This document shows, piece by piece, positions 46,079 to 58,800 of a stretch of DNA of 64,000 nt. The notes beneath the pieces were generated by a model, which made no database searches, had not been told where the DNA came from, and saw only the letters and a program-made list of their open reading frames with translations. Each line of letters opens with the position of its first letter. The stretch's first letter is position 1. Source of the DNA: Allodiplogaster sudhausi. Taxonomy: Eukaryota > Nematoda > Chromadorea > Rhabditida > Diplogasteridae. Made by a program: the position numbers and the translations under genes. Where the stretch lies: positions 608,501 to 672,500 of the forward strand of contig CALZFC010000044.1 in NCBI GenBank assembly GCA_945643635.1, written 5' to 3'.

Positions 46079-48480
46079 TAAAAGATAAAACGGAAAATAT
46101 GGACCGGGACGGGAGAGGAGAGCTAAAACGGAAAGGCCAAAGAAAAAAGATAATGCCACTATGAATAACGTGTTGTTAACTCTAAATATGAGTCTGAGTG
46201 ACCGTTATGCAAGTCTCGGGAGAGGGAGAGATGGAGAGAGCAGAGGGCGAGGGAGAGAGGGAGGAGATAAAGAGACAAAGAGAGAGTGAAGAGAACCGAG
46301 GGAGTGAAAGAAAGAGAGAAAAAGGAGAGAGCGCATGGAAGATGTCTCCCGAGAGACGCCTTTGACCCTCTCTGACTGACTCATTGAGTGGCTACACTTG
46401 ATAAAGTCGATCTTGTTGTTGTCTCCGCACGTGTCTGACCTACAACTCGGTGACAACAATCGTGGTGAGACCCTTTTCTGGTCTGATTGAGAGGAGTAAC
46501 AAGAAAGGAATGACGGGGTCTAAGTCGAGAGGTGCTAGGTGGTAGGGGGGAGGGGGGGATGACGAGTGGTGTTGAAGGCTATTTTATGCCTTAGGCCAGC
46601 ACCACCACCACGTAACCGCACAGACATCTGGCATAGTTCTTCGAGAAGTGGCCGAGGAAGAGAATGTTTGTGAGATCGTGTTGAGAGAGGAGGGAACGGC
46701 TGTGCGCAACAGGGAAGGTACCATATGGGGAGAGAGGAGGGATCAGAGAGAGAAAGAGAGAAAGAGAAAGAGATGAGAGAGAGAGATGAGAGAAAGAGAC
46801 AGGGAGTGAATGCGAGAGTGAGATGAGAGAGAGAGAGAGAGATCAGAGAAAATGTAGTGTACCCAAGGAATAGAATCAAAGAAACAGAAACAGTCTCGGG
46901 ATGCATAATATTACGTAGACGTGCAGGTTGGAGACAATTGAGAAGCAGAGAGATGAGTAAATATTTATGAATCTCGTGTGAATGCACCTATGTACATGCA
47001 TACATACATATGTACATATGTCGCAATGAAATTAAGAAGCGAAGAGTACACAATGGCCCCTTGTTGTTCTCGAGAGGAGACGAGACAATGCCTGGGATTT
47101 ATGAGATCGCGAACATCTGGATAGATGTCCAGTCTGATTCTCTCTCGTAGAAGAGGATGGATAGACACGCGCAGACGGTCACTCTCGTACGCACGACATG
47201 GTGCGTATTGGTCGTGAATGGAAATGTCGCTAGCCTTACGGAGAGTTGGAGAGAGAGAGGGAGAGAGAGAAAGAGAGAGAGAGAGGGAGAAAGAGAGAGA
47301 GAGAAAGAGGGAGAGGGAGAGAAAGAGAGACAACCAGTAGATAGTGTACGGACACTAGTACAAACCGGCTGTAGAGTGAGGATGATACGAGCATTGCCGA
47401 TAGGGAGGGAGAGAGAGAGAGAGAGGGAGAGAGGGAGAGAGAGAGAGAGAGGGAGAGAGGGGAGAGAGATAGATAACGCAAGAGTTAGAGACAAGCAGAG
47501 AAGCAGAGAGGACCGAGTCATCATTGTGCTCTTCGCATGTATTTATGTATGCTTGCAATGCAGGCTTGCGTCGTCCGCAGATGGGGCTGCGGAGGATGAA
47601 TACGTCGTTCTGTTACTGGAGATAGGGTGAGCGGAGGAGAGAGAGAGACGGAGAGACAGAGAGACAGAGAGAGAGACAGAGAGGGAGAGGGAGAGAAAGA
47701 TAGAAAGAGAGAGAGAGAGTAAGAGAATGAGAGAGTAAGCGTATGAGAGAGAGGAGAGAGAGAGTTGAGGGAAATAAAGAATGAGAATTTGAAGGAGAGT
47801 AATAGAGAGCGAGAGAGCGAGAGAGGGAACAGAACGAAAGAGATCTCAAAGTGAAAGAGATATGAATGAGGGGAATACGAATGAACGAAAAAAAAAGAGA
47901 TAATAAGGAGATACTGATGGTGAGCACATATGTATGTATGTACGTACATATGCGTTCTCCATAGATAAGACCAATTTGGCATCTCCCATAAAAGGCAATC
48001 AGAGATGTTTGAGATGGGCATAGGAATCCTACGGTGTGAGGCTAAGAGTGAGAGAGAGAGAGACTGACAGAGGGACAGAGATAAGGAGGAGGGAAAGAGA
48101 GACTGACAGAGAGATACAAGGCGGGAGAAAGAGAGCAAGAATAGTATACTAACAACAATATTATCTTGAATAAAAAAAAGTACAGTGCATATATCTACAT
48201 ACATATGTATGTATAAAAACTCATATTGTGACTTTCGTGGTGAATAAAAAATTGCCGAGAAATCTGATGATAATAGAGCGAACAACGACCATACGAACAT
48301 TCATATTGGGAAAGAACACTGTGAGATGTAAAGTTATGGAGAGAAAAGAAGAGAAAGAAAGAAAGAGAGAGAGATAGATAGAGAAGGCAGAGAAGAAGGG
48401 AGTGAAAGAGTGAGAGAGATAGACAGAGAGAGCAGGCTAGAGAGAAAGAGAGAGAGTTAGAGAGAAACAAAGCGAATGGC
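41000..48480 (+). repeat. Dense (CT)n/(GA)n microsatellite region, no gene recognised
   Basis: Arrays change strand bias along the region. CT: 41340-41440, 41620-41690, 41940-42110, 42255-42470, 43160-43310, 44380-44500, 45100-45310, 45520-45610, 45730-45870. GA: 42680-42790, 42905-43015, 43365-43470, 44040-44180, 44645-44790, 46020-46080, 46205-46340, 46735-46850, 47240-47335, 47400-47480, 47635-47830, 48040-48140, 48340-48480. Unique spacers are short. One spacer (43840-44020) is open and encodes CTQCWIKFPATGVLELYMC, a CxxC-containing peptide with no further support. ACAT/TATG runs occur near 41253, 46995 and 47930. Confidence 0.8.
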
Positions 48481-48762
48481 TTCTCAGCGTGGCACTACAC
48501 AGCGAAAACCCAGCGTGTGCGGCGGGTCGCGCCTCCAATGCATTACACAAATCCAAGGCCCGAAGGGTTGCAGGGTTTGACAGTTGGGAGAGAGTATGGG
48601 AGTCGAGGAGAGGGAGAGGGAAAGAGAGAGGGAGAGAGAGAAGAGACACTGGGACAGAGAAAGAAATGGCTAAAGAAAGGGCGTACGTATGAAGTTGCAG
48701 AGCTCATTTTCTCCCAATCTCTAGCCCCTTTTTCTCTCTACGTCTCTCTGCTCTCTGCAATG

Positions 48763-48804
<42 letters not shown>

Positions 48805-48881
48805 TCACGCCTTCTCAATATCATCAAGATCTTTTGCTCGTTCAAGATCTCTTATCTCATCTCTCTCGCCCGCTTTCTCTC

Positions 48882-48914
<33 letters not shown>

Positions 48915-49365
48915 GCTCCACTCTTTCCACGGAGCCTATTGGGCATTCATGTTTATTTCGGTCTTCTGCGAAATCTGATGCTTCTTAGAGTGTGTAAGAT
49001 ATACAATATGTACTATATAGCACTTATTTCGAGCTGCTAAAATTATCGAGATTACTTACAGGCCATTGTTAGAGATCTGAATATCGTCCTGATCAACCCC
49101 AACGATTCTTTGAATCCGAGCGATCTGATCTCTATATTTTTCTCTCTCTCTCTCGCTCTCTCACTCTCTCTTTGTCGCTCTCTCGCTCTCTCCCTCTCTC
49201 TCATTGTTGGAGCTTCATTCACACCGGAACTCCTTCAGACAAGCGTGCTCTGTCATATGAATCACCAGGCCGTATCCTTCTTGCTTCTGAACAGGGAAGA
49301 ATCTGCGGCTTCATCCACAACATTTCCAGCACATGTCACATTCGTAAGCCAGAGCAGCCTGTCTT

Positions 49366-49401
<36 letters not shown>

Positions 49402-50520
49402 TTTTCTGTCACTATACTCTGCTCCGTTCATTGGAATCACAATATATCTCTCTCTCTCCTCCCTCTCGTTTATTCTCAATCTTGTTCTCTCTCTCATCTC
49501 CTCTCCCTTCCTATCTCTCTCATTCTATCTCTCACTTTCTCTCTCACTCTTTTTCTCTCTCGAGCTAGCTGGTCTTGATGACCAATGGCAGCCTCGAACA
49601 GGCGAGTGGCACATTCCGTTCGGAGGGAAAGAACACCTGCTACGATGACCCTCGCGTGAATGTCTGTCGACCTCGTCAGCATGTCTGTTCAGCTCTCTCT
49701 CTCTTCTCTCTCTCTCTCTCTCGCTCTCTCTCTCCGATATCTTTCTCTCCTATTCTCTCTCTTTTCAATGTCTCTCGCTTTTCTCTCTCTCTATCTCGAT
49801 TTCTCTGATCCTAATGCCCACTGTTCATATTTCTTAATTATTAGCAAAAAAAATTATGACCCATCCCAGCATCGGAAACGAATATTCAGTGCCTATTACA
49901 CACATATGACTCTTTTAATATACAACCATAACAACCAGAATCGATACCTCAAAAATGATCACCAAGGCGACTTTTAGATATAAAAAAAATCAGAATCAAA
50001 AGATTAAAAAAAATTCAAACTGGTCACCAGAAATGCAGAGATTGACTTCTACGATCATGAGCTAATCTCTTCTACAATGTACCAAGAAGACCACCACCTG
50101 CAGACTCGTATCCTATACTGTTTCTCGTGCTCTCCCTACCTCCCTCTCTCTCTCCTTCCCTCCCTCTCCCTCTCTCCCTACCTCCCTCCCTCTCTCCGTC
50201 TCTTTCTCTTCATATATCATTCTCTCTCACCTCGATACCTTGTGCCAATCGGCACCTCTCTAAAAAGTGATATGGCCCATCCATCTTTATCTCCTCTCTT
50301 CTTTTATTCACGCTATTTCCCACTCATCCATATCTCTTTCTGTTCTCACTTCAGTTCGGCTCTTGCCACCGGAGAAGGCTCGTGGAAGATAAGATATCTT
50401 CTGTTGATAACTGGGATAAGCCAGCTCCAGTCATTCCTCTCTTTTTCTTACTCCATCCCCGCTTTCCCTCTCTATGTTTTTTAACATATAACTGGCAAAC
50501 GCAGCACAAGTTAAAAATAA
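48480..50520 (+). CDS. Possible exons of an unidentified plus-strand gene among CT arrays
   Basis: Segments that look coding: about 49219-49349 (GTPSDKRALSYESPGRILLA, SEQGRICGFIHNISSTCHI, then donor C|GTAAGC), 49572-49676 (after GAGCTAG: LVLMTNGSLEQASGTFRSEG, KNTCYDDPRVNVCRP, then C|GTCAGC), about 50020-50110 (RNAEIDFYDHELISSTMYQE, DHHLQTRILY) and 50352-50430 (after CACTTCAG: FGSCHRRRLVEDKISSVDNW, DKPAPVIP). CT arrays precede the acceptors, as in the SWEET gene. Phases between the first two do not match directly, so exons are missing or the model is wrong. 49073-49130 is open on both strands with a donor-like GTAAGTAAT on the minus. No domain is recognised. Confidence 0.3.
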
Positions 50521-52020
50521 CCGGTTAAAGAGGCTAATATGGTTCGCTCTGTATACATACATACATATACATATCGATGTACGTATGAACTAGCGAACCT
50601 AGTATCATGATGTTCGATCAAGAACTAACGTTTTGAACGCGTTTAGTTGTTGGAGAACTCAACAGGAATGTCGAGGAGAAATGGAAATTTGCATAAGAAA
50701 AGAAGGAACGTGAACACGGAACATAAAAGTGGATTGTTATCGAAGCAACCAGTGAGTGGACTGCAAATGAATAGAAAACGGTTACACCCTTCGGGCCCTG
50801 CTTTTTGCGAAATGGAAAGGATGAATTCTCCCTTCTCTTTTTTTTCTCCGATTTCTGCTACTACGACTCGCTGTAGCTAATGGTAAGTCTCCGTTTATGG
50901 CTTCTTACGTTAGCAGCGAGAATGAACGAGATCGAGTTGAAATAGGTTTCGGAAGAGGGAGAAGATGAGCACGAGAGAGAGAAAGAGAGAAATACAGAGA
51001 GAGAAAGAAAGATAGAAATACAGAGAGATGGAGAGAGAGATAGAGAAAGAGAGAGAGTGACTGAGAAAGAGGGACTAGACGCTTTAAAGGGGGAAATTAG
51101 CAGGGAGGCCCTCAGGGAGGACAACCGCGTAGGTTACGAAACGCGCGGAATGAGAAGGCGACGGATGCGGGTGAGGAGGAGGGAGTTGAGAAAGGGTGAG
51201 AGACAGAGAAAGAGAGAAATCGAGCGAGGGAGAGAGGGAGAGACAGAGAAAAGAGAGAGATGATAGAGACTGAGAAAAAGAGAGGGAGATGAGAGAGAGA
51301 GAGAGAGAAAGAGTCGAATTTAGAAATGGCAAAAGAGCACCTATAAAGATGATTGGATGTCAGGAGAGATGGAGATGATGAGCGAGAAAATTACTAGGGC
51401 ATCATGATTTAAATAAGTGCAAGCGGACTGGCGATGAGGATATAAATAGAATCAGAGTAAGAAGTGAGAGAGAAGGCGATGAGACAGTACGGGATGCAGA
51501 GAGAGGGAGAGAAAGAGAGAAAGAGAGAGAGGGAGGGAGGGCGCGAGAAAGAGAGAAAGAAAGAGAGAAAGAAAGAGAGAAAGAAAGAGAGAAAGAAAGA
51601 GAGAGAATTGGCAAGCATTAAATTTGGAAATGTGGACTCTGCAAGAACGGCACAGAGGACTACATGTCCGATTTCGACATTCCACAAGCGTCCGGCATAA
51701 ATAAGGCCAAGGGAAGATGAATGCGTTTTCTGCGCGCTTCTTTGTGTCTTTGTCCGGCTCTCTCTCTCTCTTCAAAATTTTCTTTCACTTTCTCTCATTC
51801 ATCCTCTCTCTTTCCCTTTCCATCTCTCTTTTCTTTTTTCCTTCTTTCTCTCATTTTGTCTCTCAATCTCTTTCTATCTATCTACATATATATGTATATC
51901 TCTTCTCCCTAGCATTACAACTCCGCTCTTTTTGCTGTACTATGAGCGGCGACTACCCGCGCAGCTGAGGACTGAAAGGCACAACGGCTAGGCGTTGTAG
52001 AAATGACCCGTGAGAGAGAG

Positions 52021-52051
<31 letters not shown>

Positions 52052-54930
52052 GAGAGATAAAGGATATGTGCGTAGTTACAGAAAACAGTTGCCCGTAAGA
52101 GAGGTCAACGGTGAGACAATTCTGTTCCAGTAGAGTACACAATTACACATATGAAACAGAACGCTGGACTGAATTAGGGATGTGAAGTGAACCAAGCTGT
52201 CATTACGTAATGGCGAGAGAGAGAGTGAGAGAGAGAGTGAGAATAGCTAGTGAGAGAACATGCAGGTGGCGAGAGGGAAAGAGAGCTCCAGAGGGCGAGA
52301 AAGAGAGAGAGATAGAGAGAGAAATAGAATTACGATAATTGGCTCTTCTATCTCCGGGAAGTGGACATCCGAGCGCTGCACTCGGCGACTGGTGCGATTG
52401 GAAACAAAAAAGAGAACCAGAGTGGCCGGAGCCAAGCAACTGAAGGTGAAGATAAACGAGCTACGTGATCTTGAAGAGATTAGGAAGAGAGAGAGCATCA
52501 GAGAAAGAGAGTGAGAGAGAGAAGAGCAGAGAAAACGGAATAGTACGAGTTAAGCGAAGAAAAAAAGCTGGAAAGACTGGGAAGATTGAACTTGATCGAG
52601 TGGTCAATGGAATTTGGACAAAAAAATAGCGAAAGAGAAGAAAGAAAGTGGCACGCGGCAGCAGAGCTAAACAATGAATCTCAATTACTTTTCGCGCCAA
52701 GAAAACAGTGACAGACTCCGTTGAAGTAACGCAGTGGCTTCTGTAACCAATGAGGCAAAAAATTTGTAAGGAGCAATGGAGGTTTTGTTCGAATGATGAA
52801 CGCCAAGAACAACTAAAATTGAACAAAAATGTATAATTATTTTATTTTGACGCATAAAAATATTAAAAGATTTGGAGGGATAGATCATTTTAGTTAATAA
52901 AAGAATAAAAGAAAAGATTTTTTAACCATCTATGTATATTCCTCATGGTGAGTGATAAAGTAGTAAAAAAAAATGCGGTTTTTATGGTCGCTACAAGCCA
53001 TTGTTTCAGGCAATAACAACACCCTCTCTTTTCCAAATCGGCAATAAGCCTCATCCGAAATTTGACCTCCATACTAATTTTTTTTACCAGCAATAACGAT
53101 TGTCTTTCACTAATCTCACTTTGACAAAAACGCTTAACCAGCAAAGGTAGCATGAACAAGTGGCTTTTGATTAGCAATATGACTCGTTTGCGTTTCTTGC
53201 TGAAAACCCGTCAATAGTTACATACATATATGAAATAAATTTGAAATTTAAATCTTTTTCCTTCTCTCTCTCTCTCTCTCTCTCTACCAATTCCTCTTCC
53301 TGAAGTGAATTACGAATAACTTCTTGCTTTTCTCTCACCCTCTCTCTCTTTCTCCTCTCTCTCTTTCTCTTTCTCTCTCCCCTCTCATTCTTCGGTATAT
53401 CCACCCACGGCAAGCTCCAAAGGTGCATGATTGACAAGTAAACAAGGTCACCTCCTCCACATGGCTTGTGTATCGGCCGACTCTAGGTAAGGTTGACAGA
53501 CGAAATCAGACTTTGCTAGGAGATTAGAGGGAAAGGGCAGAGAGTCTTACAAATATTCATATAGAAGAAGAGAGTGAGAGAGAGAAGAAGAGAGAGACAG
53601 AGAGAGAGAGGGACATACATAGATAGATCCGAGGGCGGTGGGGGAGTGAGGGAGGAGTAGAAAATTGAAAGACACCACAGAACGGTCGAAAAATATTGGG
53701 CCCATTAAAAAGTAAAGGTAAATATGTACATAATGAATGTATGTACATATGTACATACTATATGAACTGTCATAATGCCACTCACATTCTCGTAAATATC
53801 TTACCAGCGTTACGTTTAAGTATGACATTCATGTGTACATATATGCTAGAACAATGCTAATCATTAAGAGGAGTACTCTCACATCAGACAAAGAGGAGAG
53901 AGACAGAGATGGAAAGAGAGGGAGAGAGGGAGAGGGGGGGGGGAGAGAGAAAATTAGCCCGAAAGTGTATGATGTGAACAGTGGACCAGCCGCAGATGGC
54001 TCTTAGGCATGCAATGACATTAGCCCGTTGCGTTGTTCAGAACAGGAAGGAACATCTTCAAAGGAAGATGCAACGTCTTTCTCATTCTGGAGAACATGGA
54101 ATCAGCCAGATAGATCTTACTGCTATACAATTATGAGATAGTATGTATGTATATAAGCAGAAAGTACATAGTTAATATGACATATTTCCATATGTACATA
54201 CTTAAATATTTATAACAATTAGTTCAATGTAATTTGACCTGCCATTTTCTGAAACAAAGTTGCCAATTTGATTACTTTTATTAAGCTTTCGTTAAAGATT
54301 TCATGAATTATAACACGCATCCAAAACACTCTTATAAGTTCTCTCTTTTTTTATTTTATAATCGTATCTTTCTAAACATGCTAATACTTCATATTGGAAA
54401 TTTACGATTAATACTTGACATTGTTTTTCGTAGACGTAGTTTGTTTCCGCATTAGTGTTTGTAGATAAATTCTTCGATCATTGCGTTAAAAATCCCTATC
54501 CTTGACAAGAGGGAAACCTTGGGTATGGAGTAGCGATACAGAAGAAAATAGCAATGACAATAGCAATCACCTCAGTTAAAGATTACATTAAGATGAATAA
54601 TCTTGACTTTGGAAACAATAAAGACAAGGCTATATCGCTAAAGGAGACAAAAAGGATACAAATACATACATATGTACATACACATATAGGAAAGATGTAC
54701 TGCAATAAATGTCCTCCACCACAGCATCCTCCAACCTTTGGGGAGTAAAAGTTTGAGTTGACAGCCATAAGAGGAATTGCAGTATGGTTGGAAGGAGTAT
54801 CAACGAGCTCCATCCAAGTCTTAAAAAAGCTAGATGCTCACTCTTGAATTCGTACCTTCTTTTGCCGGACACTAGGGCGGGAGAGCATTTGTGTTTTCGA
54901 CAGATACGACTATAATAATCAGGAAGATTG
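50521..54930 (+). repeat. (GA)n/(CT)n-rich DNA, no gene recognised
   Basis: GA arrays: 50970-51060, 51180-51320, 51450-51605 (partly GAAA), 52010-52060, 52210-52330, 53570-53620, 53880-53950. CT arrays: 51755-51880, 53255-53395. Between 53950 and 54930 the sequence is AT-rich with TATG/ACAT runs and no supported exon. Confidence 0.75.
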
Positions 54931-54934
54931 AATA

Positions 54935-55377
54935 CCGTATTTTCTCTATTAGTACCCCCCCCCTTTATTAGAACCCCCCCTCTAATAGTACCCCCCTCTG
55001 ATAAAGCCATTGAAAAATAGAACCCCTCCCTCTAGTAGAACCCCCCCTCCAATAGTGCCCCCCCCCTAACAGCCTGAAAATCTCAGCTCGAGACGTACCT
55101 CGAATGGATCCTGGAGGTATGGGATGCTCTCTCCAATGAAATCATTGCAAATTCATTCAAAACATGTGGTAAAATGGATATTCCAGTGATGATTCCTATG
55201 AATTCGACCTACGATTCTTCTTATTTTGAGAAGAAAATGTTGTTATCAAACTTTTAGTGTCTCACATTGAAAAATAGAACCCCTCCCTCCAGTAGAACCC
55301 CTCCCTCTAATAGTGCCCCCCTCTCGCAGGGCTATTGAAAAATAGAACCCCCGGGGGTACTAATAGAGAAAATACGG
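54935..55377. mobile_element. MITE with at least 25-bp terminal inverted repeats and TA target duplication
   Basis: The left end CCGTATTTTCTCTATTAGTA (followed by C-runs) is matched by its exact inverse ending at 55377. Both are flanked by TA (54933-54934, 55378-55379). The interior carries repeated AATAGAACCCC and TAATAGT.CCCCCC units near both ends and about 180 bp of unrelated sequence between. No coding capacity. Ends of this kind with TA duplication are common in Tc1/mariner-type MITEs. Confidence 0.88.
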
Positions 55378-55379
<2 letters not shown>

Positions 55380-55410
<31 letters not shown>

Positions 55411-55524
55411 ATATAATATAATATAATATAATATTCATGCGTAGATTAAAGCTGAGTTCCGTGCTCCTTTAAGATGTGTCCGAAAGAGTGGCTGATGTAT
55501 GTATGTATGTACATACATACGTAA
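55380..55524 (+). repeat. (TA)n and TATG/CATA simple repeats
   Basis: TA-rich run at 55378-55435 immediately beside the MITE end, then TATG/TACA/CATA repeats at 55495-55525. Confidence 0.8.
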
Positions 55525-55645
55525 ATGGGGAATGCACTGACAGCAGCCGATTTCGACATTCCTCACGAGCTGGCCATTCGCGTCGATGAAGCCGGGCGCA
55601 TTCTGATTGCAGGTCAGCGACCCGATCGTTGCACCGCTCTCAAGG
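55525..55645 (+). CDS. Possible first exon of an unidentified gene
   Basis: An ATG at 55525 opens MGNALTAADFDIPHELAIRV, then DEAGRILIAGQRPDRCTALK, and meets AAG|GTAAAC at about 55645. Gly2 follows Met, as in N-myristoylated proteins, but no continuation could be joined downstream on the plus strand before the minus-strand gene at 55834. It may be an isolated or relict exon. Confidence 0.3.
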
Positions 55646-55833
55646 TAAACGACATTATTCTTTTTTTTTGCATTTTCTCAACTAAATTATACACGCGTTC
55701 ACACACGCCTGTTCAGAAGTGCATTGCGAAAAATTGACATTTAACAGCAACTAAAATAAACCGGCGAGTTGGAAAGAAATGTAGCGAAGACTTAAACAGA
55801 TTATAAGTGCAAACATAGATATCGATCCCTTTC

Positions 55834-58800
55834 TTAATCGTTGTCACTGACATCCCTGTATCGCAGTACATTTCCGGGGAAGCAGAAATAGGTGGGACAG
55901 CCGTACTTGCCGATGATGCTTTCTTCGGGCAAGAGATTCCCGGACGGCTCTGCATTCGTATCAGTCGTGTACGTGTAGACACAATTGCACACAGTATCTG
56001 TAGGAGAAGCATTTTCACATTTTTTTAAAAAACCATTTTCACATTTGTAAATAGACTCTATTTCTATAAGTACTATATACTAATATCTATTCGTCTGTAG
56101 AACTACATATGTATGTATCTATGCAACTGACACCTTCTGACGTTGTAAATTACTTTTCCATAAATAAAAATTGTTTCATAGAAATTTTTAATTTTTTTTT
56201 CATTTTTTTTTTTACGATGTGCGGATACATAAGATAAATAATGAGTCAATAATCATGATTGTCTTCTAGTTAGCCTGTTATCAATCAATTTCTACGGTTG
56301 AACATATTTATGTAACAAACGTGTTAAACTTACAAGAAAGAAAACGCACCCTCTTGGCAGTAGACTTCTGCGCCGTCTGAAAAGGATGTGCCGGCTCCGT
56401 CGACGTATTTGGCGGGAGCTGTGGCCGAGCACGTCAGCTGGTCGCCGCTTGCTCTCTTCACACCTGAGGCCTGCAAAGAGAGGAAGAGGAAGAGGAAGAG
56501 ACAGGCTAAGATGTTTTAGACATACATACATAATTTTGGCACATCAATATTTCGTAAAAGCGAAGAAATGTACTGCCCGACAGAAAATGGCATCGAATGC
56601 ATCGGGCGCATCGGTAATATCACAGCGAATAACATTACTGAGCTCTAGCTGACGTCATGGACAAAGAGCCTCGCTCCGCTCTTGCAGGCAACACTCTTGC
56701 AAGGCGTCGTCGTCTGTGTAAGGAGACTGTCGTCTGTGCAGTAGAAAGAATTTGTGTCGCCACAGACGGCCTCGTCGGGAGTCTATTTGTAAATTAATAT
56801 TCAGTTACATTCTGCAAATTTATCAATAAAGGATATGAAAAAGGCCACATACTAGACTGCGTCAAGTGTTATGCTTCTGAGAGCAAATAATTTGGTAATA
56901 GTTATAGGAAGTACAGTAATAAAAAACCTTAAAGCGGGCAGTTGCGCACGCTCCGCACATGCTGGGCGGTATTGCTGTTGTTGTCGTCGTAGATGCTGAC
57001 GTCGTCGTCGTCTCTGTTGAAGTCGTCGACAGCGCCGTGGTAGTTGTCGGCGTGGAGGTGGTGGTCATTGCAACCGCCGTCGTAGTGGTCGCCACGGTGG
57101 TGAGTGGCGGTGGTCTACAATTTGCTTCGAGTTGAGACAGCATCTTTCTAATAGGACTATCTGCCTCGGGGACCCATGCTCAATATTGGCTACCGGAACT
57201 CAATTAGTGGTACGTGAGATGCATATAAGGAAAACTGGGTTTGCAAAATATGTTTGAAATTTATTTTCTCCGTAACACCAACAAAAATCCGAAGATATGC
57301 ATTTACAACATTTTGTACTTCTCTTTTTTCTGCTTATTCCTCATTCAAGACTGCACAGAAATCTTTCTGATAACGATATTTGAAAATATTCCTTTTAATA
57401 GACTTTTCATATAAAGTTTTTAGAACTTATCTTTTTTTGATATTTTAAAAAGAGAAGTTGCTCTCACATAAATATGCTATGCTTAATTTTTCGAATATGT
57501 CAGCCATTAATAAAATTAAAAAAAAAAGTTATTTCATTGAAAGCTTTAGTGATAAATTTCATTGTTATCTTGAAGATGAAAGAAAACGGCATAGAGCTTT
57601 ACTTTATTATAGAAATCAGAGGTGACTGATTTCTATATTGAATTTTACTCATTAAGAGAGCTTCTTTGTAAGACTAGAGCATGCGCATCAGGCAGCCTGC
57701 CCTGGCAAATAGTAGAAAATGATTTTGGATCGAGTTGTATAAGAAAAATGATTTCTTTTGAAAACAATTTTCAAGGGGCAGGCAGTTGTCGAAGCAAACT
57801 GACATGCTGAACTATCCATGGAGTTTAGAAGCCACTTGTGAAAAACTAAAGTTTACATGCAGTAAGTATACCCTGATATGTAAAAATATTCAAATAAGCG
57901 CAACTCACAATCAGTTCAATAGCGACCAATCTCAATTTTGAAACATTTATACGATTTCTCGTCGGATGGGACCAAAAAGCCTGCCGCGCCTTCATTCTCA
58001 AGAAAGTTCGGTCAGTGGTCCAGGAACTAAAAAAAATTGTTCTGAGGTGTGCGGGAACTTTCCCGGACTTTTTATATGCGATAGCATGGAACCTCGGAGG
58101 TTTTCTTGACCGCTCCGAGAAAGATACCGGACCGATTTTGCTCAAATGTACCCAGCTCTCCGGGAAAGATCCCGCATCTTTGAAATGGTGAGAAATAGCG
58201 TGTAAAAGTGGAGGCGCAGACAAACCTACTCGAGATATGGTTTGTCTGGCCTCTCTCATTTCGTGGTTATCTTTAGTTTTCTCTCGCAGTCAAAGCAATT
58301 TCCGGGAAATAACGCTCACCGACACTCGAACCTACACCGCATTTAGGTCCGGAGGATTTTTTCTATCTTTCTTTCTTTCTTTGTTTCCTAGTTTCTTTCC
58401 TACTTACTTTCTTTCTTTCCTTCTTATTTCTAACTTTCTAACTTACCTATTCTAACTTACTTTCTGTCTTTCTGTCCTCCTTTCTTTCCTTATTTCATAC
58501 TTTGCCTCTTACTTTCATCCCTGCTTTCTTTCTTTCAAAATTTCTTTCTTACGTCTTTCCAGAAAGCTATGAATTCCATCGAAAAAGTTCATCCGGTTCT
58601 CAGTCAAATGATTATTAATACAGCTGGAGAAAAACGATGCAATTTGAGCCAAAAAATGCAAAAAAAAATCAAGTCGTCATTGTTACAAGTAAAAACGGTC
58701 TTTTCTTTCCTATGGAAAGTTTGACCTTCTTTGCTGTGCAGGAGGATGAACTGTTTACGACGAAATTCTAATTCGAGAATGTATATCAAAGTAATAAAAT

